NCBI GenBank assembly: GCA_038526275.1
Contig: JBCBGY010000007.1
Span: forward strand, 1-49,776
Direction: 5' to 3'
DNA length: 49,776 nucleotides
Source: 188UL27-1 sp038526275
GTDB lineage: Bacteria; Pseudomonadota; Alphaproteobacteria; Rhodobacterales; Rhodobacteraceae
The notes beneath the pieces are model-generated. The model did no database searches and was not told the DNA's origin. It saw only the letters and a program-made list of their open reading frames with translations. Of the stretch, positions 8,486-16,432 are shown in pieces (within the stretch, counting starts at the first letter, position 1; each line of letters begins with the position of its first letter). The position numbers and the translations under genes were made by a program.

Positions 8486-9418
8486 ATGCGGCGGCGCATC
8501 GGACTGGCCTTGGGCAGCGGCGGGGCGCGGGGCCTTTGCCATATCGGGGTGCTGCAAGAGATGCGGGCGCTTGGGGCGCATCCTGATGTGATTGCCGGGA
8601 CATCGATTGGCGCACTGGTGGGCGCAGCCTATGCGGCGGGCCGGTTGGAGAGCCTGGAGGAATGGGCGCGCGGCTTGACCCGGGTCAGTTTCGCGCGCCT
8701 GTGGGATTTGAATCTTGGGACGGGCGGACTGGTTCAGGGTCGGGCCCTGGAGCGGCTGTTCGCGGATTTGGATCTGCCGGAGAAGATCGAGGATCTGGAT
8801 GTGCCATTGGTCGCGGTGGCGACGGATTTGGCAACCGGGGCGGAGAGATGGTTTCAGGAAGGCTCGCTGTTTGACGCGGTTCGCGCCTCCATCGCTTTGC
8901 CGGGCGTGATCAGCCCGCATTGTGTGGACGGGCGATGGTTGCTGGATGGCGGTTTGGTCAATCCGATCCCGGTCAGCGCGGCGCGCACGCACCATGCGCA
9001 ATGCGTTATCGCAGTGAACCCGAACGGGCGTTTGGATCGTGTCATCTGGCGGAGTGCCCCTGAAAGCGCGGAACGGATGGAAAGCCAGGTGGCGGGCGAC
9101 GGCGGGCTTTCGAGCTACTTCGCTTTTCTGCCGTCCCAGATGCAGAGCGCTCTTTCGAGTCTTTCCTCGCCCGTCAAGGGCCCGTCGCCGCCGGGGTATC
9201 TGCAGGTCCTGACTGCATCGATTGAGATCATGGTGGATCATATCCAGCGCTCGCGTCTGGCCGGTGATCCGCCGCATGTCTTGTTGAATGGAACGCTGGG
9301 AGAGATGTCTATTTTCGATTTTCACCTGGCGGGCGAAGCGATTGCCGAAGGGCAAGCGATGGTCCACCGCGATTCCAAGCTGATTGCGGCTTTGGTTGAG
9401 GACGAAAGTGTAGACTGA
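8486..9418 (+). CDS. Patatin-like phospholipase family protein (RssA type)
   Basis: 310 residues. It carries the catalytic dyad of patatin-like acyl hydrolases: oxyanion motif GSGGARG at residues 10-16, nucleophile serine in GTSIG (Ser40) and aspartate in DGG (Asp154). There is no signal peptide or clear membrane segment, so it is probably cytosolic or peripheral, acting on phospholipids or other acyl esters; the substrate is unknown. It begins two bases after uvrA and is probably co-transcribed with it. Two GC-rich hairpins follow the stop. Confidence 0.85.
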   Translation: MRRRIGLALGSGGARGLCHIGVLQEMRALGAHPDVIAGTSIGALVGAAYAAGRLESLEEWARGLTRVSFARLWDLNLGTGGLVQGRALERLFADLDLPEKIEDLDVPLVAVATDLATGAERWFQEGSLFDAVRASIALPGVISPHCVDGRWLLDGGLVNPIPVSAARTHHAQCVIAVNPNGRLDRVIWRSAPESAERMESQVAGDGGLSSYFAFLPSQMQSALSSLSSPVKGPSPPGYLQVLTASIEIMVDHIQRSRLAGDPPHVLLNGTLGEMSIFDFHLAGEAIAEGQAMVHRDSKLIAALVEDESVD

Positions 9419-9446
9419 ACTGTTCGCCTTGGGGGAAGCCGATCTT

Positions 9447-9490
9447 GGGGGGCATCGAGCCCCCCGCTGTCGGGCGGCCCGGTGGGCCGC
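9447..9490. terminator. Two tandem GC hairpins between convergent genes
   Basis: First hairpin: GGGGGGC (9447-9453) with GCCCCCC (9459-9465), loop ATCGA. Second: GCGGCCC (9474-9480) with GGGCCGC (9484-9490), loop GGT. They lie between the patatin gene (forward) and the DUF2892 gene (reverse) and could end transcription from both sides. No long T run follows, so the terminator call is moderate. Confidence 0.5.
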
Positions 9491-9530
9491 AGTCTCGCAC
9501 AGAGGCCACGGTAGCGAAATCGACGGCGGG

Positions 9531-9740
9531 CTACTTGGTGTCGATCTGACAGGTTGAGACGCCGACCAAGCGGTAGAGGCCGCAGAAGTTCAGGAGCCCT
9601 GTGGCCAAAGCGACGACAGCGCCAACAAGGTAGAGCCAGCTATAGGCCCCGCCAGAATTCAGCGCAAAGCCCACGAGGAGCAGGATGCCGATGCCGATAC
9701 GGACATAGCGGTCTGTTGTTCCAACATTTTTGGCGAACAT
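9531..9740 (-). CDS. DUF2892 (YgaP-type) small inner membrane protein
   Basis: 69 residues from ATG 9740; the reading frame extends further upstream, but GGGAGA before this ATG and the family start (MFAKNVGTTDRYVRI) support the short form. It has two predicted membrane segments, IGIGILLLVGFAL and LYLVGAVVALATGLL, then FCGLYRLVGVSTC near the end, the normal pattern of the DUF2892 family (also the membrane part of the rhodanese YgaP). The cellular role is not established. It is a single gene, convergent with the patatin gene. Confidence 0.8.
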   Translation of the reverse strand: MFAKNVGTTDRYVRIGIGILLLVGFALNSGGAYSWLYLVGAVVALATGLLNFCGLYRLVGVSTCQIDTK

Positions 9741-9830
9741 GAGGCCAATCTCCCTGTTATCTGCAGATCTCTGGGCGAATGTTACGGCAGAAGACTGGAA
9801 CAAGCCAATCGCATTACCGTGTTCGATATC

Positions 9831-10868
9831 TCAATCGTCCCAGGTGAGCGCGGCCTCCCCCAAGGGCATCAGCATTTTTGTCATATCGGACAAAGGCACA
9901 GCAGTTGGTCCGCCATGGTGCCAGCGGGGTGATTTGTCTTTGTCGATGATCGCGGCGCGAATACCTTCGAGAAATTCGCCATGTTCCGCAGAGCGCGCGG
10001 TGAACCGGTATTCCTGTTCCAGCGCGTAACGGATACTGTCTGGCCCGCGCACGCGACGGATCACCTCGATGGCGCAGGCCATGGAGAGGGGCGACGGTTT
10101 ACCAAGGCTCGCTAAAGTCTCCTTAGCAAACGCGCTTGGCGTATGGGTCAGGTCATTGACGATGGCGGTGAGGTTGTCTTTGCCGAAAGCCGTGTCGATC
10201 TCGGTCTGGAGATCCGCCAGTGGGGCAGGTTCAGGAGTTTCTGCGGCGCGGTCCACCGCCGACGGGTCGGCATTTTTCAGGAGGTCTGATTTCAGGCGGG
10301 CCCAGTGCTGCTCCGGCACGAAATAGTCCGCAAAGCCCGCATAGATCGCGTCAGGCGGCCCCATCCGGTAGCCGGTGCAGCCCAGATATTCGCCCAGATG
10401 TCCTGGCCCGCGCGCCAGGATCAGCGAGCCGCCGACATCAGGGATCAGGCCAATGCCGCATTCCGGCATGGCGATACGCGAGCTTTCGCAGACGATCCGG
10501 TGCGATCCGTGGCAGCCCGCCCCGACTCCGCCGCCCATGGTGAAGCCCTGTAGGAAGCTGACAACCGGTTTGGGAAAGGAGAAGAGTCGGGCATTCATGC
10601 GGTATTCATCGCGCCAGAACCGTCGACCGTAATCGTAGTCGCCCGCCGTTCCGGTGGCGTACATTTCCGCAATATCACCTCCGGCGCAGAAGGCGCGATC
10701 GCCCGTCGCGTCGATCAACAGCATCTTGATGCTGTCATCACCCGCCCAGTCTTTCAGTGCCCCGTCAATCTGTAGGCACATTTGGTAGGTCAGGGCGTTC
10801 AGCGCATCTGGTCGGTTCAGGGTGATGTGACCGACGGCGCCGCTTTGGCGGATATCGATGTCACTCAT
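9831..10868 (-). CDS. Enoyl-CoA hydratase/isomerase family, 3-hydroxyisobutyryl-CoA hydrolase type
   Basis: 345 residues, longer than ordinary enoyl-CoA hydratases and matching the 3-hydroxyisobutyryl-CoA hydrolase group. Crotonase-fold signatures are LNRPDALNALTYQM at the N-terminus, AFCAGGDIAEMYA (oxyanion hole) and GFTMGGGVGAGCHGSHRI, followed by MPECGIGLIPDVGGS. In this group the MPE-glutamate and DVGG-aspartate region serves hydrolysis of 3-hydroxyisobutyryl-CoA in valine breakdown. The ATG overlaps the stop of the acyl-CoA dehydrogenase gene by four bases, so the two are translated together, which fits consecutive steps of valine catabolism. Confidence 0.85.
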   Translation of the reverse strand: MSDIDIRQSGAVGHITLNRPDALNALTYQMCLQIDGALKDWAGDDSIKMLLIDATGDRAFCAGGDIAEMYATGTAGDYDYGRRFWRDEYRMNARLFSFPKPVVSFLQGFTMGGGVGAGCHGSHRIVCESSRIAMPECGIGLIPDVGGSLILARGPGHLGEYLGCTGYRMGPPDAIYAGFADYFVPEQHWARLKSDLLKNADPSAVDRAAETPEPAPLADLQTEIDTAFGKDNLTAIVNDLTHTPSAFAKETLASLGKPSPLSMACAIEVIRRVRGPDSIRYALEQEYRFTARSAEHGEFLEGIRAAIIDKDKSPRWHHGGPTAVPLSDMTKMLMPLGEAALTWDD

Positions 10869-12004
10869 GCGCGCAGCATGTGGCGGGCGGTGATTACCCG
10901 CATGATCTCGTTCGTGCCTTCCAGGATCTGGTGGACCCGCAGATCGCGCACGATCTTTTCAATCCCGTAATCCGCGAGATAGCCGTAGCCGCCATGGAGT
11001 TGCAGGCATTGGTCGGCGACCTTGCTGCCCGTTTCGGTTACGAACTTCTTGGCCATGGCGCAGAATTGTGTGGCGTCGGGGGTCTTGTTGTCGAGCTTCC
11101 AGGCTGCTTGGCGCAGGAAGGTCCGGGCTGCCTGTAACTCGATTTCCATATCGGCAAGGCGGAACTGCAGGGCTTGGAAATCTTGCAGCTTCCGGCCAAA
11201 GGCCTGCCGGTCGCCCATATAGGCCAGAGTTTGTTCCAATGCAGCCTGGGCCGCGCCGAGCGAGCAGGCGGCAATGTTGAGCCGGCCACCGTCAAGCCCG
11301 GCCATGGCGTACCTGAACCCTGCGCCCTCTTCACCGAGCAGGTTCTCGGTGGGCACTTTGCAGTCATCCATCTGCACCTGCCGGGTGGGTTGGCTGCGCC
11401 ACCCCATCTTGTCTTCGAGCCCGCCGAAGCTAAGCCCCGGCGCGCCATCCTCCACGACGATTGCTGAAATGCCGCGCGCAGTTTCATCTCCGGTCCGGCA
11501 CATGACGATATAGGCGTCCGAATAGCCGCCGCCCGATATAAACGCCTTGGTTCCCGTCAACTCATAGCCCGCATTCGTGCGCGAAGCTTTGGTCTTCAGG
11601 GCTGCGGCGTCCGAGCCAGAACCGGGTTCTGTCAGGCAGTAGCTGTAGATCCGTTTCATGGCGATGGCGTCGGGCAGCAACCGGTCCCGCATCGCTTCAT
11701 CGCCGAAGCGATCGATCATCCAGGCGCACATATTATGGATGGAAAGAAACGCCGCGACGGACGCGCAAGAGCGGCTGAGCGCCTCGAACACGATCGTGGC
11801 CTCCAAGCGGCTCAGGCCAGAACCGCCGCTTTCTTCCCGTACATAGAGACTGCCAAAGCCGAGCTCGGCGAGTTTGGGCCAAAGGTCTTTGGGTATGGTC
11901 CCATCCGTTTCCCACGCCCGCGCGTTGGGGGCAATCTCGGCTTCGCCAAACGTTACTGCCATATCGAAGATGGCGGTCTGCTCTTCGGTTACCGCAAAAT
12001 CCAT
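10865..12004 (-). CDS. Acyl-CoA dehydrogenase, isobutyryl-CoA dehydrogenase type
   Basis: 379 residues. The acyl-CoA dehydrogenase pattern is clear: CLTEPGSGSDAAALKT (FAD and substrate region), GFRYAMAGLDGGRLNIAA, QAFGRKLQDFQALQF, and the C-terminal QLHGGYGYLADYGIEKIVRD followed by QILEGTNEIMR. The catalytic glutamate of this branch lies in the C-terminal EGTNEI region. Coupling to the hydrolase at 9831 suggests that the substrate is isobutyryl-CoA, giving methacrylyl-CoA, but a related short branched acyl-CoA is possible. The ribosome binding site GAGGGG precedes the ATG. Confidence 0.87.
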   Translation of the reverse strand: MDFAVTEEQTAIFDMAVTFGEAEIAPNARAWETDGTIPKDLWPKLAELGFGSLYVREESGGSGLSRLEATIVFEALSRSCASVAAFLSIHNMCAWMIDRFGDEAMRDRLLPDAIAMKRIYSYCLTEPGSGSDAAALKTKASRTNAGYELTGTKAFISGGGYSDAYIVMCRTGDETARGISAIVVEDGAPGLSFGGLEDKMGWRSQPTRQVQMDDCKVPTENLLGEEGAGFRYAMAGLDGGRLNIAACSLGAAQAALEQTLAYMGDRQAFGRKLQDFQALQFRLADMEIELQAARTFLRQAAWKLDNKTPDATQFCAMAKKFVTETGSKVADQCLQLHGGYGYLADYGIEKIVRDLRVHQILEGTNEIMRVITARHMLRA

Positions 12005-12034
12005 GGGGCCCCTCTGACGGAAACAGGTACGGAA

Positions 12035-12910
12035 CTATCGGCTCCGGCTGGGCATGGCAGCCAGGGATTCGCGCGACAGCGTATAAAGACCGGATCCCAG
12101 GATCAACGTTGCCCCGACGATTGCCATTCCGTCCAAGCTTTCGCCAAAGACGATCAAACCTATGATGAGGCCGAAGATCAATCTCGTGTAGCGGAATGGG
12201 GCGACGGCCGAGATGTCGCCGATCCGCATTGCGGCGGTAATGGCATAATATGCAATGGCGGTTAGAGCGATGGCCGCCAACATGAAGGCAGCACTATCGT
12301 AACTCCAGCTACCAGAGGGGCCATCAAACGTGAGCGTGATCAGGCCCATGGGAACGATGGCGGCAAAGCCGTAAAAGGCCAGAACCACGGAGTCGACCTT
12401 GTGAGGGATGGCCCGTGTCGAAAGATCCCGAGCCGCCAAACTGATCGCGGCTCCGAGCGCGAATAAGGTGTTTGGATCAAAATCTTCAAGCCCAGGTCGC
12501 AAAATCAGGAGAACTCCGACGAAACCCACAAAGATTGCGGTCCATCGTCTCCAACCGACAACCATACCAAGCACCAGAGCCGCCCCGGCCGTGACCAGAA
12601 GGGGAGTGGCCTGCAGAACGACCGTAAGAGATGTGAACTGAACCCGTGACAGCGCAGTGACCATCAGAAGCGCCGACAGCATCTCAAACCCGTTCCGAAC
12701 CATCACTGTTCGGTTCCAGAACACTGATGTCAGAAGGGGCTGGCCTTTCAGCTTTAGGACTATCGCAAAAACAATCATTCCGCCTGAACCAAGGATCAGC
12801 ATTATTTGGCCAGTGGACAACGTTGTGCTGACTTTTTTGATCAAGGCGTCGCCGGTGGCGAACCCGGCCATCGCCCCTGTCATCAAACCGGCGGATTTGA
12901 TCGTCTCCAT
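12035..12910 (-). CDS. DMT superfamily transporter (EamA family)
   Basis: 291 residues with ten hydrophobic segments in two EamA repeats, the usual design of drug/metabolite transporters. Recognisable pieces are the first repeat end LTVVLQATPLLVTAGAALVLG with RRWTAIFVGFVGVLLILRPG, and the second repeat end VAPFRYTRLIFGLIIGLIVFGE. It sits in the inner membrane; the transported compound is unknown. Its start lies one base after the stop of the Fur-family gene, so it is the second gene of that operon and may be metal-responsive. Confidence 0.85.
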   Translation of the reverse strand: METIKSAGLMTGAMAGFATGDALIKKVSTTLSTGQIMLILGSGGMIVFAIVLKLKGQPLLTSVFWNRTVMVRNGFEMLSALLMVTALSRVQFTSLTVVLQATPLLVTAGAALVLGMVVGWRRWTAIFVGFVGVLLILRPGLEDFDPNTLFALGAAISLAARDLSTRAIPHKVDSVVLAFYGFAAIVPMGLITLTFDGPSGSWSYDSAAFMLAAIALTAIAYYAITAAMRIGDISAVAPFRYTRLIFGLIIGLIVFGESLDGMAIVGATLILGSGLYTLSRESLAAMPSRSR

Positions 12911-12911
12911 G

Positions 12912-13328
12912 TCAGGTGCCCTTTTTCACGGGGACGCCGTAGAGCTCTAGCCGATGCCCTTTCAATTCATAGCCCAACTTGCGGGCGATCTTTTCTTGGA
13001 GCGCTTCAATCTCTGGATCGCAGAATTCAATTACCTTACCGGAATTCATGTCGATCAGATGGTCATGGTGTTCGCGATCTGCATCTTCATATCGCGCCCT
13101 ACCATCGCCAAATTCTAGCCGATCTAGGATCCCTGCCTCTTCAAACAGCTTCACTGTGCGATAGACCGTCGCGATAGAAATATTACTGTCCCGAGCGGAC
13201 GCGCGATTGAAAAGCTCTTCTGCATCCGGATGATCCGTCGACGAATCCAGGACCTCGGCAATGACCCGGCGCTGACCCGTCATGCGCAGTCCCTTTTCCT
13301 CGAGCCGGGCGATAATGCTGTCAGTCAT
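12912..13328 (-). CDS. Fur-family metal-responsive repressor (Fur or Mur)
   Basis: 138 residues from ATG 13328, which has GGAG six bases before it; a GTG two codons earlier overlaps that site. The DNA-binding part contains MTGQRRVIAEVL and ISIATVYRTVKLFEEAGI. The dimer and metal part contains the histidine-rich REHHDHLID and IEFCDPEIEALQEKIA. The CxxC zinc pairs of gammaproteobacterial Fur are absent, as in alphaproteobacterial Fur/Mur proteins, where manganese or iron is the co-repressor. Whether this is Mur, Fur or another branch cannot be settled by reading. It leads an operon with the DMT exporter. Confidence 0.85.
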   Translation of the reverse strand: MTDSIIARLEEKGLRMTGQRRVIAEVLDSSTDHPDAEELFNRASARDSNISIATVYRTVKLFEEAGILDRLEFGDGRARYEDADREHHDHLIDMNSGKVIEFCDPEIEALQEKIARKLGYELKGHRLELYGVPVKKGT

Positions 13329-13440
13329 GGACACTCCACGTGGTAGGTCGCCGTCCTAACCAAAAAAGTATGGATTGGAAAGACATGAGCATAGGTAGGT
13401 TCTGGAGCCAATGGTCACAATTGCGATGAGCCCGAAAGTT

Positions 13441-13472
13441 GATCCTTGGTTGAGTAAATCAGATCCTTGGTT
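13441..13472. repeat. Two direct repeats GATCCTTGGTT, 21-bp period
   Basis: GATCCTTGGTT occurs at 13441-13451 and 13462-13472, a period of two helical turns. The region 13329-13589 holds no gene; it is relatively A+T-rich, lies upstream of the Fur-family gene and downstream of the alpha/beta hydrolase gene, and contains this repeat and the hairpin at 13532. The repeat could be a tandem operator; no known consensus was recognised. Confidence 0.4.
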
Positions 13473-13531
13473 ACATGCGGTTGTGCGCTGTGCGTCAGGC
13501 AAAAAATGAGTGGAATGGGGCAAGATCAAAG

Positions 13532-13557
13532 ATCGCCGAGCCTCAAGGCCCGGCGAT
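13532..13557 (-). terminator. Hairpin after the alpha/beta hydrolase gene
   Basis: Arms ATCGCCG and CGGCGAT continue inward with GCCT and AGGC after one mismatched pair. On the reverse strand it lies 32 bases beyond the stop of the hydrolase gene and is followed by CTTTGATCTTG, a weak T-rich tail. It is a probable terminator. Confidence 0.5.
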
Positions 13558-13589
13558 GATTTAGATATGTTGGCTATTTAGGGGCTCAG

Positions 13590-14615
13590 CTAGAGATCCA
13601 GGAAAGCTCGGATCTGGCCGGCAATCTCTTCATGTATAGCGGCCCGGTCCGTGCCTTCGGGATCCGTGCATACCGGATCGTCTTGTTCTTCTCTCAAGAT
13701 GGCCTCGCCTGCTGGTTTGCACACGGGAAGGAAGGTGAAATGGTTGGCGGTGTCGGTGATGTGATACCTCGCCTTGGGCAGGCGTGCGACAAAGTCGCTG
13801 CCCTCGGGCCCGACATCCACAGCCTCCCACCGGTCTTCGCCGAGGTTGATTACGAGCGTGGGCATGGTCAGCAAGGCGGCGCTTTCTGCGCCGATGGCAT
13901 GGGTGAAGCCGGGATCAATTGCGATCGTCGATGTGATCCGTGGGTCGACCGTAGAAACATCCCAGTTTGCTGGCAGATGATCCAGATCGACCCCGCCCTT
14001 GGCCAGGAAGATGCATCCGACATCGGTGTCTTGCCGGGCCAGACAGTAGTCCCGGAAAACCAATCGATCAAAGGTGGCGCCCGCCAGCTTAAGCGCCGTA
14101 GAGCCGCCCAGCGAAAAACCCATAGCGGTGATCCGACTTTGATCGATGAACGGTCCCAAGTTCGGATCGGCCAAGACCGTATCCAGCGCTGCCGACAAAT
14201 CCGCCGCACGATCGGTCAGGTGCAAGGACCGTCGGGGGGAACTGTCGCCAGACGTGCTGCCCGGATGGTTGACCGCGATCACTATTGCGCCAGCCAGAGC
14301 TAACCGGGACGACAACCAGCCTAGCCCATCCATGTTGCCGCCTGAACCGTGGGAAAACAAAACGACAGGGTGCTGGCCCTCGGCAACGGGTGCGCCGACA
14401 AACACGGATGTGCCCACGAAAACGGGGTTTTCGCCGATCACGCTGCGATAGGTCCGCCCACCCGGCGGGTACCAGATTGATCCGGCGACGAGCTGCGATC
14501 TGTGCTCTGCCCGGACATCAAACCGGTCAAACCCGGCAATGTCCTCGGCCTCGGCAGGCTGAACCGCGTGACCAAGGGCAATCAGGGCGGCCAGTGTGTA
14601 CGTTTTCAAGTTCAT
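13590..14615 (-). CDS. Secreted alpha/beta hydrolase (dienelactone hydrolase / PAF-acetylhydrolase-like)
   Basis: 341 residues with a signal peptide (basic start, hydrophobic TLAALIALGHAV, then AEAED), so it is periplasmic. The fold is shown by PVVLFSHGSGGN (oxyanion region) and the nucleophile elbow GFSLGGST with Ser168; an acidic residue region and a late histidine in NHFTF complete the likely triad. The organisation resembles predicted dienelactone hydrolases and platelet-activating-factor acetylhydrolases; the substrate is unknown. It is divergent from an AraC-type regulator at 14748, with two inverted repeats between them, so the regulator probably controls it. GGAGAAAG precedes the ATG. 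Confidence 0.83.
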   Translation of the reverse strand: MNLKTYTLAALIALGHAVQPAEAEDIAGFDRFDVRAEHRSQLVAGSIWYPPGGRTYRSVIGENPVFVGTSVFVGAPVAEGQHPVVLFSHGSGGNMDGLGWLSSRLALAGAIVIAVNHPGSTSGDSSPRRSLHLTDRAADLSAALDTVLADPNLGPFIDQSRITAMGFSLGGSTALKLAGATFDRLVFRDYCLARQDTDVGCIFLAKGGVDLDHLPANWDVSTVDPRITSTIAIDPGFTHAIGAESAALLTMPTLVINLGEDRWEAVDVGPEGSDFVARLPKARYHITDTANHFTFLPVCKPAGEAILREEQDDPVCTDPEGTDRAAIHEEIAGQIRAFLDL

Positions 14616-14628
14616 GATCTTTCTCCGC

Positions 14629-14649
14629 TTGGACTTGAAGGATGTCCAA
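14629..14649. promoter_or_regulatory. Inverted repeat TTGGAC-N9-GTCCAA in divergent promoter region
   Basis: Perfect six-base arms TTGGAC and GTCCAA with a nine-base spacer, between the hydrolase gene (reverse) and the AraC-type gene (forward). It lies 14 bases upstream of the hydrolase start and could be an operator for the neighbouring regulator. Confidence 0.35.
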
Positions 14650-14679
14650 CGAGGTGGAGAAAATGGCCTTGCCTCGCGT

Positions 14680-14697
14680 CCTGAAACCGGATTCAGG
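14680..14697. promoter_or_regulatory. Inverted repeat CCTGAA-N6-TTCAGG in divergent promoter region
   Basis: Perfect six-base arms with spacer ACCGGA, about 50 bases upstream of the AraC-type gene at 14748. It is a second possible operator in the same divergent region. The arms differ from those at 14629, so the two may serve different proteins or be chance. Confidence 0.3.
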
Positions 14698-14747
14698 TCG
14701 CGCAGTATCGGTTTTGGGACCAGTCGAGAGGGAAAAGGACGAAGCCC

Positions 14748-15779
14748 ATGCTTGTTTTACCTATCCCGCTCGTGACCGCGCTGATCCTGGGCTACCTGCT
14801 GATCCAGTTGCAGCTTCGCGGCGACCGCCCGTTGATCTTTTCGGTGCTTCTGGGGGCGTGCGCTTTGCAAAGCGTTATCATCTCGCTGGTTCAGCATTAT
14901 GGGCTGGAGTCGTTGCGATTTCTGCAACCCGTCACCGCGTCTGCTCTGCCGCCGCTGGCCTGGGTCACCTTTCAATCCACTGCTGTCCGGCAATTGCAGC
15001 CTGCGCAGGATTTACTTCATGCAGCCGTGCCGGCCTTTGCGGCCTTCTGCGTTGTGTTTGCACCTGTCACGCTCGATATCATCGTCCCCGCGATCTTTGG
15101 GGTCTACGGGGTCATGCTCCTGCTTGCCGTGCGTTCCGGGCCAGACGGTCTGCCGCGCACCCGTTTGGAAACAGGCAATCTGCCGGGCCTTATCTGGTTC
15201 GGTATTGCCTGCGCGCTGCTTCTGTCGACCGTGAGCGATGTTGCCATCGCTGCCGCGCACTGGACCGGGCAGGGGGCTTGGCAACCGTTAATTCTGAGCC
15301 TCGCCACAAGCCTTTCCCTCGCTTTGGTCGGCCTGCTCAGCCTATCAAGCACTTTGGACAGTGGAGAACCGGACGATGTGCCGGACGCAAGACAATCCAT
15401 CGCCGACGCCTCGGCGAATGCCGAGCTCGTGGATCGGCTGGATGTCTTGATGAGACAAGAGCAGCTCTTTCTCGACCCGGATCTTACCTTGACCAGGCTG
15501 GCGAAGCGACTTCGGGTGCCTGCAAAGCAATTGTCAGCGGCCATCAATCAGCAGACCGGCGACAACGTTTCTCGGTTGGTCAACAGCTACCGCATCCGAC
15601 ATTCATGCGACCGTCTGCTCGCAGGAGAAAACGTCACAACAGCAATGTTGGAGAGCGGCTTTAACACGAAGTCAAACTTCAATCGGGAGTTTCTGCGGGT
15701 CATGGGCGCAGCGCCAAGCGTATGGCTGAATGAGAAAAAATCGATGATCGCTGAGGAGGTTGAGCAGCAGGGGACTTGA
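14748..15779 (+). CDS. Membrane-anchored AraC-family transcriptional regulator
   Basis: 343 residues. Residues 1 to about 205 contain about seven hydrophobic segments, for example PLVTALILGYLLIQL, FSVLLGACALQSVIISLV, PAFAAFCVVFAPV and WFGIACALLLSTV. The C-terminal 110 residues are an AraC-type double helix-turn-helix: LTLTRLAKRLRVPAKQLSAA, then VNSYRIRHSCDRLL and AMLESGFNTKSNFNREFLRV. This is the known class of AraC proteins with a seven-helix membrane domain, presumably sensing a signal at the membrane. It is divergent from the secreted hydrolase gene. The inducer is unknown. The cytochrome gene follows 45 bases downstream. Confidence 0.88.
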   Translation: MLVLPIPLVTALILGYLLIQLQLRGDRPLIFSVLLGACALQSVIISLVQHYGLESLRFLQPVTASALPPLAWVTFQSTAVRQLQPAQDLLHAAVPAFAAFCVVFAPVTLDIIVPAIFGVYGVMLLLAVRSGPDGLPRTRLETGNLPGLIWFGIACALLLSTVSDVAIAAAHWTGQGAWQPLILSLATSLSLALVGLLSLSSTLDSGEPDDVPDARQSIADASANAELVDRLDVLMRQEQLFLDPDLTLTRLAKRLRVPAKQLSAAINQQTGDNVSRLVNSYRIRHSCDRLLAGENVTTAMLESGFNTKSNFNREFLRVMGAAPSVWLNEKKSMIAEEVEQQGT

Positions 15780-15824
15780 CCTGTGCTCTGTGACGGTATC
15801 GAGTTGGCAAAACCGGAGAGCCAC

Positions 15825-16274
15825 ATGCTGTCATCAGGCCGCGTACTTACCATCATCGTTGCAGGCGGCATCATTGTGGGCTCATTGGCGCTGGCCCATG
15901 ACGGGGTTAAGAATGCCGCTGTCATGGCCCGTATGCACGGTATGAGTGAAATCGCGGAGCAAATGAAGGCCATTGGAAAGATGGCCAAAGGCGAAACAAC
16001 CTTCGATGCTGCACAGGCCCGTGCCGCGGTCGCCTCCATTGCCGAACATGCGGGCGCGGTGCCCGGCCTGTTCGAGGCCCCTGAAACTGATCCGAAATCC
16101 GAAGCTTTGCCCGTGATTTGGGAAAAGTTTGACGATTTCACCGCGAAAGCGCTGGATCTTCAGGTCATTGCCCAAGGGCTTTCGACCTCCATCACCACTG
16201 CCGATGATTTGGGGCCAGCCATGAATGACCTAGGGAATAACTGTAAGTCCTGTCACCGGGCCTATCGCAAATAA
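15825..16274 (+). CDS. Cytochrome c' family protein, periplasmic
   Basis: 149 residues from ATG 15825, with GGAGAG upstream; the frame is also open from a GTG at 15783, but the signal peptide begins at the chosen ATG (hydrophobic VLTIIVAGGIIVGSLALA, cleavage near AHD). The mature part is a four-helix bundle with the single haem motif CKSCH six residues before a basic C-terminus, as in cytochrome c' and c-556. Such proteins bind nitric oxide or act as electron carriers. An RMHGMSEIAEQMKAI segment near the mature N-terminus supplies the possible axial methionine. Confidence 0.87.
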   Translation: MLSSGRVLTIIVAGGIIVGSLALAHDGVKNAAVMARMHGMSEIAEQMKAIGKMAKGETTFDAAQARAAVASIAEHAGAVPGLFEAPETDPKSEALPVIWEKFDDFTAKALDLQVIAQGLSTSITTADDLGPAMNDLGNNCKSCHRAYRK

Positions 16275-16400
16275 TTCGATGGACGGTTCTGTTCGTCTTG
16301 TGCGGTGCTCCTCCCTTCTCCCGCGTGTCCAGCATGACAATGGGACGGTTCTTCGATCGGGGCGCTCTTGCTGGACTGGACAATTTTGAGCCTTCCACAT

Positions 16401-16417
16401 CGACATTGTCCATGTCG
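16401..16417. promoter_or_regulatory. Inverted repeat CGACAT-N5-ATGTCG (copy 1)
   Basis: CGACAT, five bases, ATGTCG, just beyond the 3' end of the chemoreceptor gene. The same arms with the same spacing recur at 23458-23474, upstream of the substrate-binding protein gene, so the two copies bracket the ABC transporter and chemoreceptor block. The rest of 16275-16432, between the cytochrome and chemoreceptor genes, shows nothing else I can identify. Confidence 0.35.
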
Positions 16418-16432
16418 CGACCACCGCTGAGA

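Noticed and set aside
14642..15664. 340-codon forward frame overlapping the membrane AraC gene
   Set aside because: Arginine- and alanine-rich composition typical of an out-of-frame reading; the 14748 frame contains the AraC domain.
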